This document shows, piece by piece, positions 34,026-46,990 of a DNA stretch of 64,000 nucleotides (the stretch's first letter is position 1; each line of letters opens with the position of its first letter). The position numbers were made by a program, and so were the translations under genes. Source of the stretch: Epiperipatus broadwayi (Eukaryota; Onychophora; Udeonychophora; Euonychophora; Peripatidae); the NCBI GenBank assembly GCA_028023455.1, contig JAQFVV010012423.1, forward strand, positions 4,878,269-4,942,268. The letters are read 5' to 3'. A model generated the notes under the pieces. That model saw only the letters and a program-made list of their open reading frames with translations. It was not told where the DNA came from and made no database searches.

Positions 34026-37000
34026 AATAATTATATTTAGCTGTGATACTGTCAAAAAGAGGACTCATATGCTGGGGTAGTTTATCAAATCCATGTCATA
34101 AGTAACTCAATCATCATCCTGTGACATCTTTATTGTTTATTGGATTACATGGAGAGCTTCTCTTCTGTTTCCTTATCTGTTTGTCAGTTCCATGAACAGA
34201 TAACCATAATTGTAACCATAAAATAATATGATATGAAAGAAAATGAAGAACAATGTAGAGGTTAAATAACAATGCTACCTAATGTATAAGCAAAGCTCAG
34301 TGAATCTATTCACTAAATGTCATATGCTACAATAAGAAGATATATATAGGGGTAAGTATTTATAATAAAATATAATGAAAATACGAAACAATATTATCGT
34401 TAACTTAAGAGGAGGAAAACTTTCAACTCACTCTAGCAGAAATAATACACTCTTAATATTGTGATGCCATTAAGGTTACATTTAAATTTATTGTCTATTT
34501 GACATCTAATGCAACTACAATCCTTATTATCTTCTAAGTATCTCATTGCCACGATCAAATAAAAGCATTATATTTAGTCGTACAAAATTGAAAAATGTTA
34601 TTTTAAATCTTTGCCACATACGATTCATCTTTGGAAAATAATTTCTTTACTAACAAAGCAAATTTAAATAATATAATTTTTGAAACAAATCAGGATGTCT
34701 CAGAGTATAATGATCTCATTTAATTATACAATAAATTATTTTACTTTTCAGATTTATTCTACGTTGAATAATATCATAGCAAACAAATTAAGGCATACAT
34801 TTATCCCTAAATTAATGTCTTATCATAATTAGAATAATAATAATATTATTATTATTATTTTAAATAAAACAAAATCATAATATCTTAATTTGAAATAGAT
34901 TAAATAATAATCTAGGATAACATTTAGATATTAAGAATGGGTACGTGATTTTATAGCTATTCTAAATACCTTAGAATAAACCTCCTTAAATATCCTCTAA
35001 ATTTGAATTTAAATTCTACAATTTATCTTTGCAATGGAATAATAAATATGATTTAATATGAAAAATAGTTTTATAATAAATAAGCACAGTGACCTTTACA
35101 TAAACAGATGAAATTGATTGAAATGATCCAAAATGGTATATCAAATTATAGCTTTTTATTAAGCAGATAACTCTTTCTTGGGTATAATTGTAATTTTCAA
35201 TTATAATTCAATAAAGCTTCAATGTTCATGTACCCTTTTAGCAAATACACTTAAAAATAATTTAATAATATATTATATGATTATTTAAATTTTTGATTAA
35301 TATAGGGAATGATTTCTGGTTGATAAGTGGAATTATGTAAATGTAAGTCTATGAGAAATTTCATAAATAACAAACATAATTATTTACAGAAAACAAATAC
35401 AAAAATTAAATATATTTTAAGTCCATTTCCTTTACAAACATTACTTCCTCAAAATTTATAACAGAAGGATTAAAATTTACATTATGTTTTATCAAAAAAA
35501 AATTCAATTGAATTAAGCTAAAATAATCCAGCAGATTATAATAACTTTCTATTGCCTAATTATCAAAAAGTTCTCACTTATCACGACAGTCATACAACGA
35601 TAATAATCTTTATAAGTAGTGTTTTTATGAATATTTAACATACTTAATAATATTATTAGCTTATCAATTCAGCAATGAAAAGTAATAAAAAAAATGTGCA
35701 TTGCTATTTGTGCCTAAATATAATTTTACACATTTTGAAAATAATTATTTATTGTATTTTGTTCTCATAATTAGTAAAATTCAAATTTAAGACTTACACA
35801 TCAACAATAATTATTCACATCTAGGTCAACCAAGAATGCTAAAGAGGTATGGTAAAATTCCTCAATAGCTTGATAAAATATATAAAATGCCATATGAAAA
35901 CATGGTAAAATATTACAAATGCTTTGCAACATATTTAACAAGCAAAATCCATTTACAAACAATTGAGTAAGGCAAAATAAAAAGTATAATAGCATAGCTC
36001 ATAAAAGTGCACCTATTTTTGATGGATAATAAGAAAGAACATAAGACTTTGTCACTAGTCCAGAAAATAATAATGTACATCAAAAACAAAATATAAATGG
36101 GGATTGCTTTAAAATAGAAAAAGTCTGAGGCAGAGAGCTGAGGTATTATCTCCAAAATATGTGCATACTTGTAGGACAATAAATATAAGAGCTAATGCTA
36201 TAATCTCTGCATATACAGGCATAAATAAACATTCCTAGAATAGAGAGGGAGACTAAGGTCTCATCTCTAAACCAAAATATTATAACTGACAGATGTAAAA
36301 GATAGTAAATAATAGTAACTAATGCACAATATGGCTTCAATAAAATTAGGCAATAAATCAGCATAAAATAAATAAGAGATATATCCACTTATTCAGCATA
36401 CAGAATATATCTTTATAAATAAATGGTTAATATGCAAAAGAGAACACATACTATTTCAAAATATGAAAATATAATACATTGCTATGCTAAAAACAATAAA
36501 TCAAAATGTTTAAAAAAAATAGCATATAAAATATGAAATAATATGCATCTGAAACAAAACATGGTACACAAAAATCACAATACAAGTAAAATTCAACCTT
36601 TTATCAATTAAAGTAAACAATAATATAAATAAAAGTCCTGCTTTCTTCTTTAATCATTCATCACTAAACTGGAACATGAATATAAATGTTCAGCAAAAAA
36701 TTCTTGTGGACATGTTATCATAAAATGCAATATAATTCTAATATCAAAATCTAGACTATAACTGAATATGGAAAGCACTTCTTGGATATCCTTAATAAAA
36801 TTTCAGATAATTATGATAGTAAATAAGAAGATACATGTATGGTCATTCGTTGACAAAATAAATACCCAAGGATTTTACAGTACATATTTATCAAATTGCA
36901 TTAAGTATTATCTAATATTTAAATGCAGGTTTCTAAATTAATTCATTCTAAATATTATTATAACTTGTTGCAATCAATAAATAAATATTTTTATTGAAAT

Positions 37001-37436
37001 ACTTCTTTAAATTATATTTATCCATAGTTATAAAAATATTAAGCAGGAAAAAGATGTCTTTCAGTTGATGCATTCATAACAATAGCTGTCTCCTAGCAAC
37101 ACTTGAGAAAGAAAAGAGCTTTCAGGATGTTTAATATTTCAGGCATTTTAAAAATAATTAAAATACAAGAAAGTCATTTAAGTTCACTTAAATATGTCTT
37201 TTTGCAGATATATTTTATATTTTCATTTTATCAAATTAAAAACTTTTAAATTTCACATAATACTTATTAAACAGTTTATGGCAAGTTTATTTCTTTTGAG
37301 AAAATGATTTATTTATTTCAAGGGGGGGGGGCAAAAACAGTTATTCCATTCATGCTGTTTTCAGTTAACAATATAATGTATTTTATTAGAATAACAGTAC
37401 AAATATTTTTATTGAAGTGTAATGTATAGACTTAAA
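34026..37436. other. no gene seen
   Basis: A+T-rich. At about 35990-36330 two minus-strand frames encode similar hydrophobic peptides (IIIFWTSDKV and VIIFWFRDET), because the DNA is an old, roughly 55-60% alike tandem duplication of ~210 bp. I do not regard them as genes. A run of 10 G lies at 37322-37331. Confidence 0.45.
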
Positions 37437-38578
37437 GAAATTATTTGATGCTTGTCTTATAGATGAAGACGCTGTTCGATGGCGCTGTTTTCATGCTAAA
37501 ACTATAAAATATGAATATTCATGGGCCATTGATTTCAATCATTTTGATGTGTTTTTTGTAATATGAAAATAAAAACAAAACAAAATCTTTTTTTTTAAAT
37601 ATTATTTTTTATTAACGTATACAAATTAAATGATAATAATAAATGTAAAATAAAATAAACAAATTACAATTTGATTCATGTTTTTTATTTTGCTTTATTA
37701 AATAAATCAATTTTCTATCATATATTTTTTTACAGGGTTATGGCTTTACTGCTATTTTTACTTCATATAGAATGACAACAAAAAGTAAAAATTGTTACGG
37801 TTAGGTTTAGGGTTAGTTTTAGGGTTAGGTTTAGGGTTAGTTTTAGGGTTAGGGTTAGGTTTAGTGTTCTGTTGTTTGTAAATATTTTTTTTAGTAACAT
37901 CTATAAAATAAATGATAACATACTATATTCAACAAAGTATAACCGTAGTCAGAGAAAAGAAAGAAAGTAAAACTTTTTTAAACAACAACAAAAATGTCTT
38001 CTTTACTTATTAATCATGTTTATAATATATGCTTTTTATAAAATTTACAAAAAAACCATGCATAATTGTACTTTTCTTACTGGATATTTTTGTGTTACCA
38101 CTGTTTTTTACTTCAAAAATATGCACATGGTAGAATCTTGTTTGTCTTGTGGAATGTTACGAACAGTACGTTACTTGATGTGTTACCTAATTCCAACTCA
38201 CTTTACACATATATCTTGTCAACATTTTCTCAATTAAAACTTCAATACAGTACGGTGTAAAAAGTCTGATAATTATTACTTTACAAAATCTGAACATTTC
38301 AATACTTTAAAATAAAAAAAATCCAATGAAAACAACATTTTCATCCGATTCAAAAAAATACACCCTCTCACCAAGCCGTAACCATTTTATAAACTGTGCA
38401 AATTCGAAAAATGTATTTGCTGTGATGTGACATACATGCTGTACTGCAATGCATCATAGCGGCCTGCAATGTGTGCGGGTTCGAACACATCGTTCGCGGA
38501 AATGGCATTTTATGTGTTTTAGCATGAAAACGGCACCATAGAGTGGCGTCTTTAGCTATAAGACTAGAACCAATTATT
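37437..38578. mobile_element. 1.1-kb inverted-repeat element carrying a TTAGGG-like array
   Basis: The left end (37437-37512) and the reverse complement of the right end (about 38503-38578) share GTCTTATAG, then AAGACGC, then ATGG(C/T)GC, and the block GTTTTCATGCTAAAAC followed by ATAAAAT. That is about 75 bp at roughly 75% identity. The interior has no transposase frame but does hold a TTAGGG-like array and a GCGGGTTCGAAC motif near 38475. It appears to be a non-autonomous DNA transposon. Flanking target duplications could not be identified. Confidence 0.65.
37799..37865 (+). repeat. interstitial TTAGGG-like array
   Basis: Irregular alternation of GGTTAGG, GTTTAGG and GTTAGTTTTAGG units over 67 bp. 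The mixture of TTAGGG and TTTAGGG variants and the position inside an inverted-repeat element argue against a true telomere end. Confidence 0.85.
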
Positions 38579-39652
38579 TTAAATGGCTGATAAAATACAC
38601 TCATTACAGCATAATATATTTTTCATCCTATGAATTAAAATTTTTTTTTACCATAAGTAAATAAATTCTGGATAATCTTTAATATGAAAAAAATGCTTTA
38701 AGTAAAATATCAAAAAATTATTAATATTTTAATGTCATTATTGCTACTAAAAATGTTAAATATATTGAGTCAAATTTAAATATAATGCAGATGTACAAAT
38801 ATACTGTAAAATTGGCAATAACTCTTATGTCATTATGGCAATAGTAACAACAATTTTTAATGTTTTCCAACATAAAAATATTTAACAGATATTACAAACA
38901 TTGTAATAAATAAATTATATTACCAATAAAGCTGGCTGAAAATGAACATTTTAGTTACTTGGAGTTAAAATTTGTAAATAATAAAGTTTCAATAAAATTA
39001 TACTTTAAAAATTTTTAAATTAAAGTTTTAAATTACAACTGCTACAAACAAAATTAAATTAAAATAATTTAAAAGAGAGAAAGTCAATAACCATATCAGA
39101 ATTTCACCTTGTTTATCATAGTATTCAGTTGACCACAATATAATTTATCATTAATCTTTTATTCTATAAACTATTCCCTATTAGTTCAAATCCCTGATCT
39201 AATGTAACTAGAGAAGGTTACCAACAAAAATTAATTATAATCTTTGTTTAAAAAATAAATCAACCCTTTCTAGACAATTAAAAATTAATTATAAAAATAT
39301 TTTCTGCTGCAAATAAAATAATTACTTAAAATTACTAATACCAGAATAAAACAAAATATTATATAATGAAACTTACATTGTATTAAATAAAACAAATATT
39401 ACAAATAATATTTAGTACATTTATTTATCAATAAATTTAATCCTGACAAATTTCTCAGAATAGGTTTGTCTTGCCTTTTTTTTAAAAAAAATAGACATTT
39501 GATAATATTTTAAAAATAAATAAGGTTAAAATTTATAATTTTTATTCACTCGTTTATTCAGACATTCATCTATCTATTTCTTCAAAAATCCTATCTTTAA
39601 TATTAGTTTTATTAAACCTTTGTTAAGTAAATAAATTTAAAATATTTAACTA
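38579..39652. other. no gene seen
   Basis: A+T-rich sequence without recognisable features. Confidence 0.55.
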
Positions 39653-39769
39653 TCATATATCAAAATTAAAATAAACTAACATATTATAGATTCATAAATT
39701 AAAATTAAAATAAACTAACATATTATAGATTCATATATCAAAATTAAAATAAACTAACATATTATAGAT
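39653..39769 (+). repeat. three tandem 39-bp repeats
   Basis: The unit TCATATATCAAAATTAAAAT followed by AAACTAACATATTATAGAT occurs at 39653, 39692 and 39731. Units 1 and 3 are identical and unit 2 differs in a few bases. Confidence 0.95.
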
Positions 39770-42700
39770 TTCATCTAAGTACAAGAAAATCAAAATATAA
39801 GATTTGAACCTAGTTTAATAATTTAAAATTGATATGAGCTTTTAAAAACATTTTAGGAGATTTAATCATAACTAATATAATATTGCTAGCTTTAAAATGC
39901 ATTATTTAATAATTTACACTAACAAATATTTCAGTTTAAAATACTTTAGCATTATAAGTACTTATTTAAGCTGAAAAATATTATAATTTAAGCATAAACA
40001 ATTATTTCACAGATATACAATCGATAAAATTACTGATACAGTAACTTTTCTATACAAAAATTGTGATATTGTAAAGGATTAATGAAATGTATTAATTACA
40101 ATATTAAACCATATATTTTTTTAGTTATCCTAATACAAAATTTGCCTTGGCATTTAACTTCTGACAAAGCTAAAGATCACCATATATATAAAATAATCCC
40201 AGTGGATAATGCTATACTGAAATAAATATACAAATATTAAATATTAAATCACCCCACATGGTTAAGAAATCCAGTACTGCCCTCTGTGAACTTATATATA
40301 TATATACATACACATTAGAGTTCGTATTTCAAAATGGCCAGTTCAAAAGGATACACTTTGAACTGTCTGCTCTAAGATGTTATTTATATATTATACCAGA
40401 ACATTATGGTACATGGGTTTAAACTCTTTAATATTTATTTTATTAAAAATAAAGGGAAATCTTCTTTAATAAAAATAAAGAAAAATTTCAATTTGTATTT
40501 TTTATTCTTTTTGCTATATCTAATTAATGAGTTTCAATGATATAAAATATATGTAAAGTCCTTCATAGCTATATGATTCAAATAAAATATTCATGTTTGT
40601 TAAACTTTGAAAAAAAAAAGTAAAAATAATAACTTTATAACATTTTTTTAAAAACTTAAATATTTAATACTGTGACAGTCAGATGATGTATGTTGGTTTA
40701 ACCCAGTTTGAATACTAGGCAAAAGTACCTCAAGGCCACCCATATGTGAGATATTAAATCAAGAATACTATGATCTCTGCCCTGTTTGCCTATTCTTGAG
40801 GCTAACTATGAACCAACAGCATTATCTGAGACATGCATAAATTATTTTCTCACCGACCCAAAGTTTAGCATCAGAGGGAGACATGGACGGAAACACCTAT
40901 GGAGCTAAATAGTTAAATGTGCAAAAGTACTAAAAAATGTGTGTTTTGCATGCCTGGATCATTGGAAAAGTAACAATAAAACATTAAAATAAAATTAGAA
41001 AACTGAAGCTTTTTAGTTAAATAATAGATATTTAATTAATGACTTTAATATATGAATAATGATTTAATGGCCTCCGCTACTTCTCTAAATTAATGAAAAC
41101 TAATTAGACAATGAAAACAGATTAAACGATATAATATTTTTGCGGTCTAAGTCTTTTCTTCCCAATTTTAATAAAATTGTCAACTTGAATCTTCTCGATA
41201 AAGTACAATAATAAAACTCTTTCGCAAAGCATTTTCTAATTGCTTTGCACTAAAAACAGACAGTTTAAAAATTATTTAAACATATATAGCTAAATCAGAT
41301 ATACGTAATAAGCTAATGGCAGACAAAAAAAAATGTTATCGAGGAGATCAAGTTGGCAAACAAAAGGAAACTTACTCATATTAAATTATACAAATATAAA
41401 TGAAAATCAGAAAGAGATTTAAATGAAAAATTAACCTTTGACTTACACCGCAATGGAATACGAAATATTTATAAACGTTAGTAATGAAGAATAGCGAAGG
41501 AAAAAGGGTTAAATATATAGATAGATGATCACACAATATATATCTAAGACTAGTCTAATAAAAAAATGATTCATTACAAATATAATTAAATACAACATTT
41601 CAGAAATATAATTCAGTGAAGCACTTTTAAAAAGATATGAACAAAAAGGGTAGCATAATAAATAGTTCATGAGGAGAGATATGATTACTGTCCTGTTCAT
41701 GGTTTGATCCATCCATCGATAGGTATTTGTACGGACAAGGAAAGTGCAAATATGTAGCATGCTTTTACGAAAAGTCCTACAGACACGGCACAGAGTTCTG
41801 ATTACTATTGGGTGGATACTATGGCATTTTGAGGGTATTTAGGAACCCCGGTGATAGGCAAAGCTTTTGCCTAGCCAAGCATAGTAGAATCCATCAAATT
41901 CATATAACTTTTAGCTTGTAGCATATTCAAACTGCTCCATGATTTTGAAGATAACAGTTGTATAACTTTTTGGAATAAAATCTCAACAAGAAAAATCTGA
42001 AAGAGTTCTCCAGAGAGAAATCTGAATGCTATTTCCAAAAGGAAAATCTAAATGCCTAGTCTTTTGTTCACTCTCCTATTTATAACTTTTTTGTAAACTA
42101 CCTTCTATTGTTTCTATGATCTTAGATCTTGATAAGCCCACCCACATGCTCCTTTGTTTCAAGGTAACATTTTCTAAAAATAACTTTTACTTTTTTATTC
42201 TAAATTTCTTACTTTAAACTTTGAATTTTATTAATTAAAAAAAAAAGAGAAGGCCATCTTTAATTTGCCTTGAATGGGCTAATTAATTAAAAATATACAT
42301 TCTTTTAGAAAAAGGTTGGCAGGCTTATCTCAAAATCAAATCATACTAAATATTTTAACAAGATTTAAAAAGAAAAATACATTCTTATTTCTTTTAATAA
42401 AATAAGCATTTTATTTCAGCAGAATTTTGCATTAACTCATATATATATATACGCTTAATGTATATATATGTTTGACTAATAGGTTTTACAAGCAATTTTT
42501 ATTAACAGAAATCTAATCTTAGAATGGAATTTATTTAAAACAAAATATTTAAATGCAAAACTCTGCTGATATTGGACTATAAACTTAATTCAGGTCTATA
42601 ATACTAACTAAGTTTATAGAAGGCTGTGAAGTATGGATCGGACTTCAGATCCATTGCTTCAATACAAAGGATTTTTTTTTCCTTTTATGGTAAAATCAAA

Positions 42701-44289
42701 AATGAAGATAAATAAATTTTGTGTTAATTTGGTTTGTGTGGATCTCATGTGTTCAGAAATTGTTTACTATAAAAGGTGTGTATTTTTATTGTTCTCTTTC
42801 TCTCTTTCTGTTGCCAGCTGAATTGGAGGGAATGAAGCAAACTTATCATTAGAAAAGAAAATTCAACTCCTGCTATAAATTGTTTTTGATTGTCATTCCT
42901 AATGTAAGCTCACCTGTAATATAAAGAGATGGAAAATATTTTTTCTATAAAATATTAGATAACATAAACGGGTAAAAGTTCAACTTTTATAAGTGCTGAT
43001 CACATTTGTTCACAAGGGATTGTTTATCAATTACTTCTTGCTTGCTAAATGTGTTAAAATAAATAATCTGCCAAGAGGAGAAAAATGAAATAAATACATG
43101 TCAAAAAGTATAGCCAATGCTTTCTAAAAGGCAAGACCAGAAAATGAATACAGAATTATTATTTCATATATGTATTGTGGAAAAGACAGTATATAAACAA
43201 GAAAGATGGATAGCCCCTGTTTTAAAAGCAACAATCACCAACTATTAACCATGAAAATGAACTTTAAAACCATAATTATGACAATTATAGTGTGACCTTG
43301 ATTATATGTGCATACATATCCGCCATCTAAAGAAAAGAAAAAAACATATATTTTGAAACTGTAAACTGAAGTAATTTTCAAATCAGAGGTAAAAATATAC
43401 TAATATTGTTTATTGCATTAATTATATTATTATTATTTTCATTATTAATATTTTAGTGGTTTTTATTTAAAGTGATGTTGAATATCTTCCTTTTGTGATT
43501 ATGTATTTTAAATAATTATTGTTGATTTCCATGGAATAAAGAAAATGTTTTTTTTTTTTTACTTTAAGAATTAAAGTGATGACAGTTGCAATACTTTTGT
43601 AACTATTATTATTAAATTTTTAATTTTATTATAATCTTCATCTTTTTATTCCCAGCAGCCTATCAGAATATTCCTAGCTTATTACAAATGTGTGCATAAT
43701 TTATATAACTATTTATTTAACAGAAAGATTAAGAACTATAGTTTATGGATAAATACCAGTCTATAAATTAAGAATCATATTAAGAGTTGGTTATCATGTG
43801 TTAATGGAGTGCCATAAGAATAAAAAAAAATAACTGGTGCTCATTAATTACAAATATTTTCTTACCACATGATCCATTGACTAACAGTTGATAAAGTTAT
43901 AGTAAAAATATAATTAAGCTCAGTAAAATTATGCATAGATGTAAAAGATTATTAGTCCAATAAATTGTATCTTTGATTATCTTAACTAGATAATGTGTAT
44001 GGAGTGGATAACAGCTAAATACTCATGAAGTGGCCAATATAGATATAATATGGTGCCACACCTATATATTAATCCTGAACCAATTGGTACAATATATTTG
44101 AAATGCATCATAGCTATATTATTTTAACTACACTCTACCTTTAAATAAATAAAAGCCTGAATTTTGAAGGCCATTGAAAAGTAACATATACATGATTAAA
44201 TTTATGTTTTCTGTACTGTTTAAATTATTAATAAGTATAATACAAAATAGGAATTCAGATTTGGCAAATCTGAGATGCTATAGCAAAGT
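39770..44289. other. no gene seen; minor inverted repeats
   Basis: A+T-rich. A G+C-richer patch at 40680-40900 may be an old dispersed repeat. A ~25-bp inverted pair (GTCAACTTGAATCTTCTCGA at 41179 against the complement of a CGAGGAGATCAAGTTGGCA stretch at 41339-41357) could bound a tiny MITE. A near-palindrome GGCAAAGCTTTTGCC lies at 41858-41872. Confidence 0.45.
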
Positions 44290-46990
44290 GTAAGCTTCTT
44301 TATTTATTAATTTTACACGTAATCTTACATCATTATTTTCAACCATTATCAACCTAGTTTTTCTAATGCATAACTTATATTCTCCACATCACATCAGCAA
44401 ACCTTCTTATTTTATTTTTTTAGGTCATTTACAATTTTTGGGGATCAAAATTTAAACTTTCAACTGTACATTTATTATAATCTTTTCTAGTAATAAATCT
44501 ATTCCATCTCTGTTTCAGTTTTCTAACTCTTTCAGTGATATGTGTATTTATTTTTAATCTTTCTTTTTATTCCTAACATATATCTTATGATACTTTATTG
44601 AGTGACTTGAAGTAACTGTACTGCCTTTCTGCTAAGTTTCCCATTTTAAATCTATAAATAAGAATTGCTAAAACATATAAAAAAAACTTGTTCTTTTAAA
44701 ACTAGTAAGCATTTTTTTTAATCCTAAGTTATTTTTATCAAAATGTATTCTATGCAAGTTTATTTTATCCATTAAGTTTTCATTTTTATTAATATTTTGA
44801 CATAACATATTAGTTAATTACTTTAATTCATGATTATCAATTTTTATTTTCTTTTTCTGACAAAATTTATGGAATATTACTTTATTTTTTAATACAACTC
44901 TTACATTTCCTGAAGCTATGAAGCATTATTTGCAAAAACAACCATATTTACAAAATATAAATTAAATAATCCCCATTTTCATTTTTGCATGTTTAACTTT
45001 TCATGCTAATTTACAAAAAACTAAATTGTTTTAAAAAATTTTAGGGATATGGTAAAACATGGGCATGAATCTTTTTTTTAATATTAGTCTTTTTAATATA
45101 TCTATGTAATCTAATCATGGTATTTACTTTATTTTGATAATATTCATAAGAATATGATACTATCTTGGGTCTATATCAAAATGATCCAAAGATTTACTCA
45201 CAATAAAAATGTTTATACAAATCAAGTGCCTTTTTCTAATCTACAAATCCAAAAAATAATGATGATTTATATTTCTTGATTCTTATTATAACTTCTCTAA
45301 ATACATGGATATGATCAACTGTGATAAAACCACTTTAAAAATCAAACTTGTTCTTTTAGTTAGATGAGTTGTAATTATCTTGATAAAGATTTTGTATAGA
45401 ACTGATGGAAAAATGATAAGTTTAAATTTCTAATATCTTCTTTGTTATTTATCTTAAATATCAATTTCTACAACATTTTTGCATTCATGTGGTGCATCCT
45501 TATCATTTACACATTTGGCATACAGTTTTGCCAACAATTTTTTATTTCATCTGCTTTTTCTTTAAATATCAACTATAATTGTTTAATTTTTTATAGCTTT
45601 TCTTTTCTTCATAGATTTAATTGCATGTCTTAATTCTACATTTGAAATATTTAGCAATTCAGATGTATTAATTGTTGGAGATACTTAATTTTCTTATTCT
45701 TTATTATTAGATAATTTGTAACAAACTTTTTCACATAATTCATAATACCATCTTTCTTTTTTATAATAGGTCCATCAATGTATTTTCTTCCAGTACAAAG
45801 ATATTATGTTATAATCTCTTAACTTTTCTTTTTTTTATTCAAACAATAAAAAATGTACAGATAAATTGTTTTTTGTATCATATGCCTTTATTACAGTACT
45901 TACATGTCACTAATCAATGATAATCTTTTGTATTGACTCTAGGAAATCCTTACAACCTTGAAATATATATTTTATACTAATTAAAATGAATTCAAATCTA
46001 ATATACCTTCATTTGAATCATTTCTCATTAGTGTTTCCATCAAACAAAGATTTCACAATATACAAAATTCTATTTTTTTGAAAATTCCACAAATCTGTGG
46101 GGTTTTTTTATTTCTATTGTTATGGCAAATTTACCTATAGTACATTTATTGTTCAATTATTTTCCAATACTAATCTTGAAGTCTCTCATGACAATTATAA
46201 AATATTATTTGATATGATCAAAAACATTTTATATCAATATAAAAATTCTTTAGTTTTTAATCATCATGATAAGAATTTTGAATAACTAATTTTGCCACTT
46301 TGTCTGATAAGCTATAAACTCCACAAAGATGTTCCATTTTTTATTTAAAAAAATTTTCTTCATTTGTTTTTTTCAAAAATGTGTGTTTATAGTAAATTAT
46401 GTATCTATTTCTAAATCAATTATCTTTTCATCTATTACTTAATATAATAATGTGTGTTTAATAAAATTTATAATTACAACTTTAAATTATCGTAATAGAT
46501 TTCTTACTATAAGATCTTTCCATTGACTCGTAGTAAATCGTAAGATTTCATGAGTATTAATGTATTATAAGAATTGTGGACTTAATTAGTGAAGTATTGA
46601 ATAGCTTCACACTCTTAGATCTAACCACTTCAGCTTCACCTATTCATATATAAAAGTGGGTTGAAGTAAAGAGGATTCCCTCTTTTCTTCATAGTGTAAG
46701 CTTGTGTTTAAGACCTGTAGAGGTCCCTACCTTCGAATTTTTCAGACGCTTATTCCTAAGGTTACAGCCTTAGTAAATATTACTTTTCATCTATTGTAAA
46801 TTTCATGAAATCCAATAAAGTTCCATTTAATATTAAATAGTTGTTGTTCTAATGCATGCAATCTTCCTTTATTTAAAAATGGTCTGCAATTATAGGTAAC
46901 TAAGAAAAATCTTGTTATCAATTACAAGCCTGGAACTTCTTAACATCCTCTGCCTTCACCTGCCAACTGCTATCTTGGCTGGTGATTTTA
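44290..46990 (-). pseudogene. near full-length RTE-type LINE relic (endonuclease and reverse transcriptase)
   Basis: Reading the minus strand and allowing stops and frameshifts, RTE/BovB-class motifs appear in order. The AP-endonuclease start is TYNCRP (with V at the family's usual position lost) then GRLHALEQQLFNIKW and FIGF at about 46900-46800. NKKWN follows at ~46345. IVMRDFKISIGK, the degraded GDFNA motif, lies at 46197-46160. VELRHAIKSMKKRKA, the reverse transcriptase N-terminal motif, lies near 45640. KLLAKLYAKCVNDK lies at ~45540-45492 and SVLYKIFIKIIT at ~45405. A C-terminal stretch resembling the family's RPPMRW region lies at ~44400, followed by MVENND. The family encodes a target-primed reverse transcription protein. 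This copy is dead. A solo-LTR-like insert splits the endonuclease part. Confidence 0.8.
46561..46784 (+). mobile_element. solo-LTR-like insertion within the LINE relic
   Basis: This ~224-bp block separates endonuclease motifs that normally lie ~40 residues apart. It starts TGTATTATAAG, has a TATA box (ATATATAAAAG, ~46647) followed by pyrimidine-rich DNA, a GACCTGTAGAGGTC hairpin, and ends GCCTTAGTAAATATTAC, giving TGTA...TTAC termini. The end is close to a duplicated motif at 62473-62541. No clear target duplication is visible. It could be a solo LTR of a small Gypsy or BEL-type element. Confidence 0.5.

Noticed and set aside
35913-36388. Two minus-strand hydrophobic frames that look like related membrane proteins
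   Set aside because: Their likeness comes from an old A+T-rich tandem duplication. Residues are dominated by I, Y, F, L and S, and there are no gene signals.
37799-37865. A true telomere or chromosome end
   Set aside because: The array is short and irregular, sits inside an inverted-repeat element, and has ordinary DNA on both sides.
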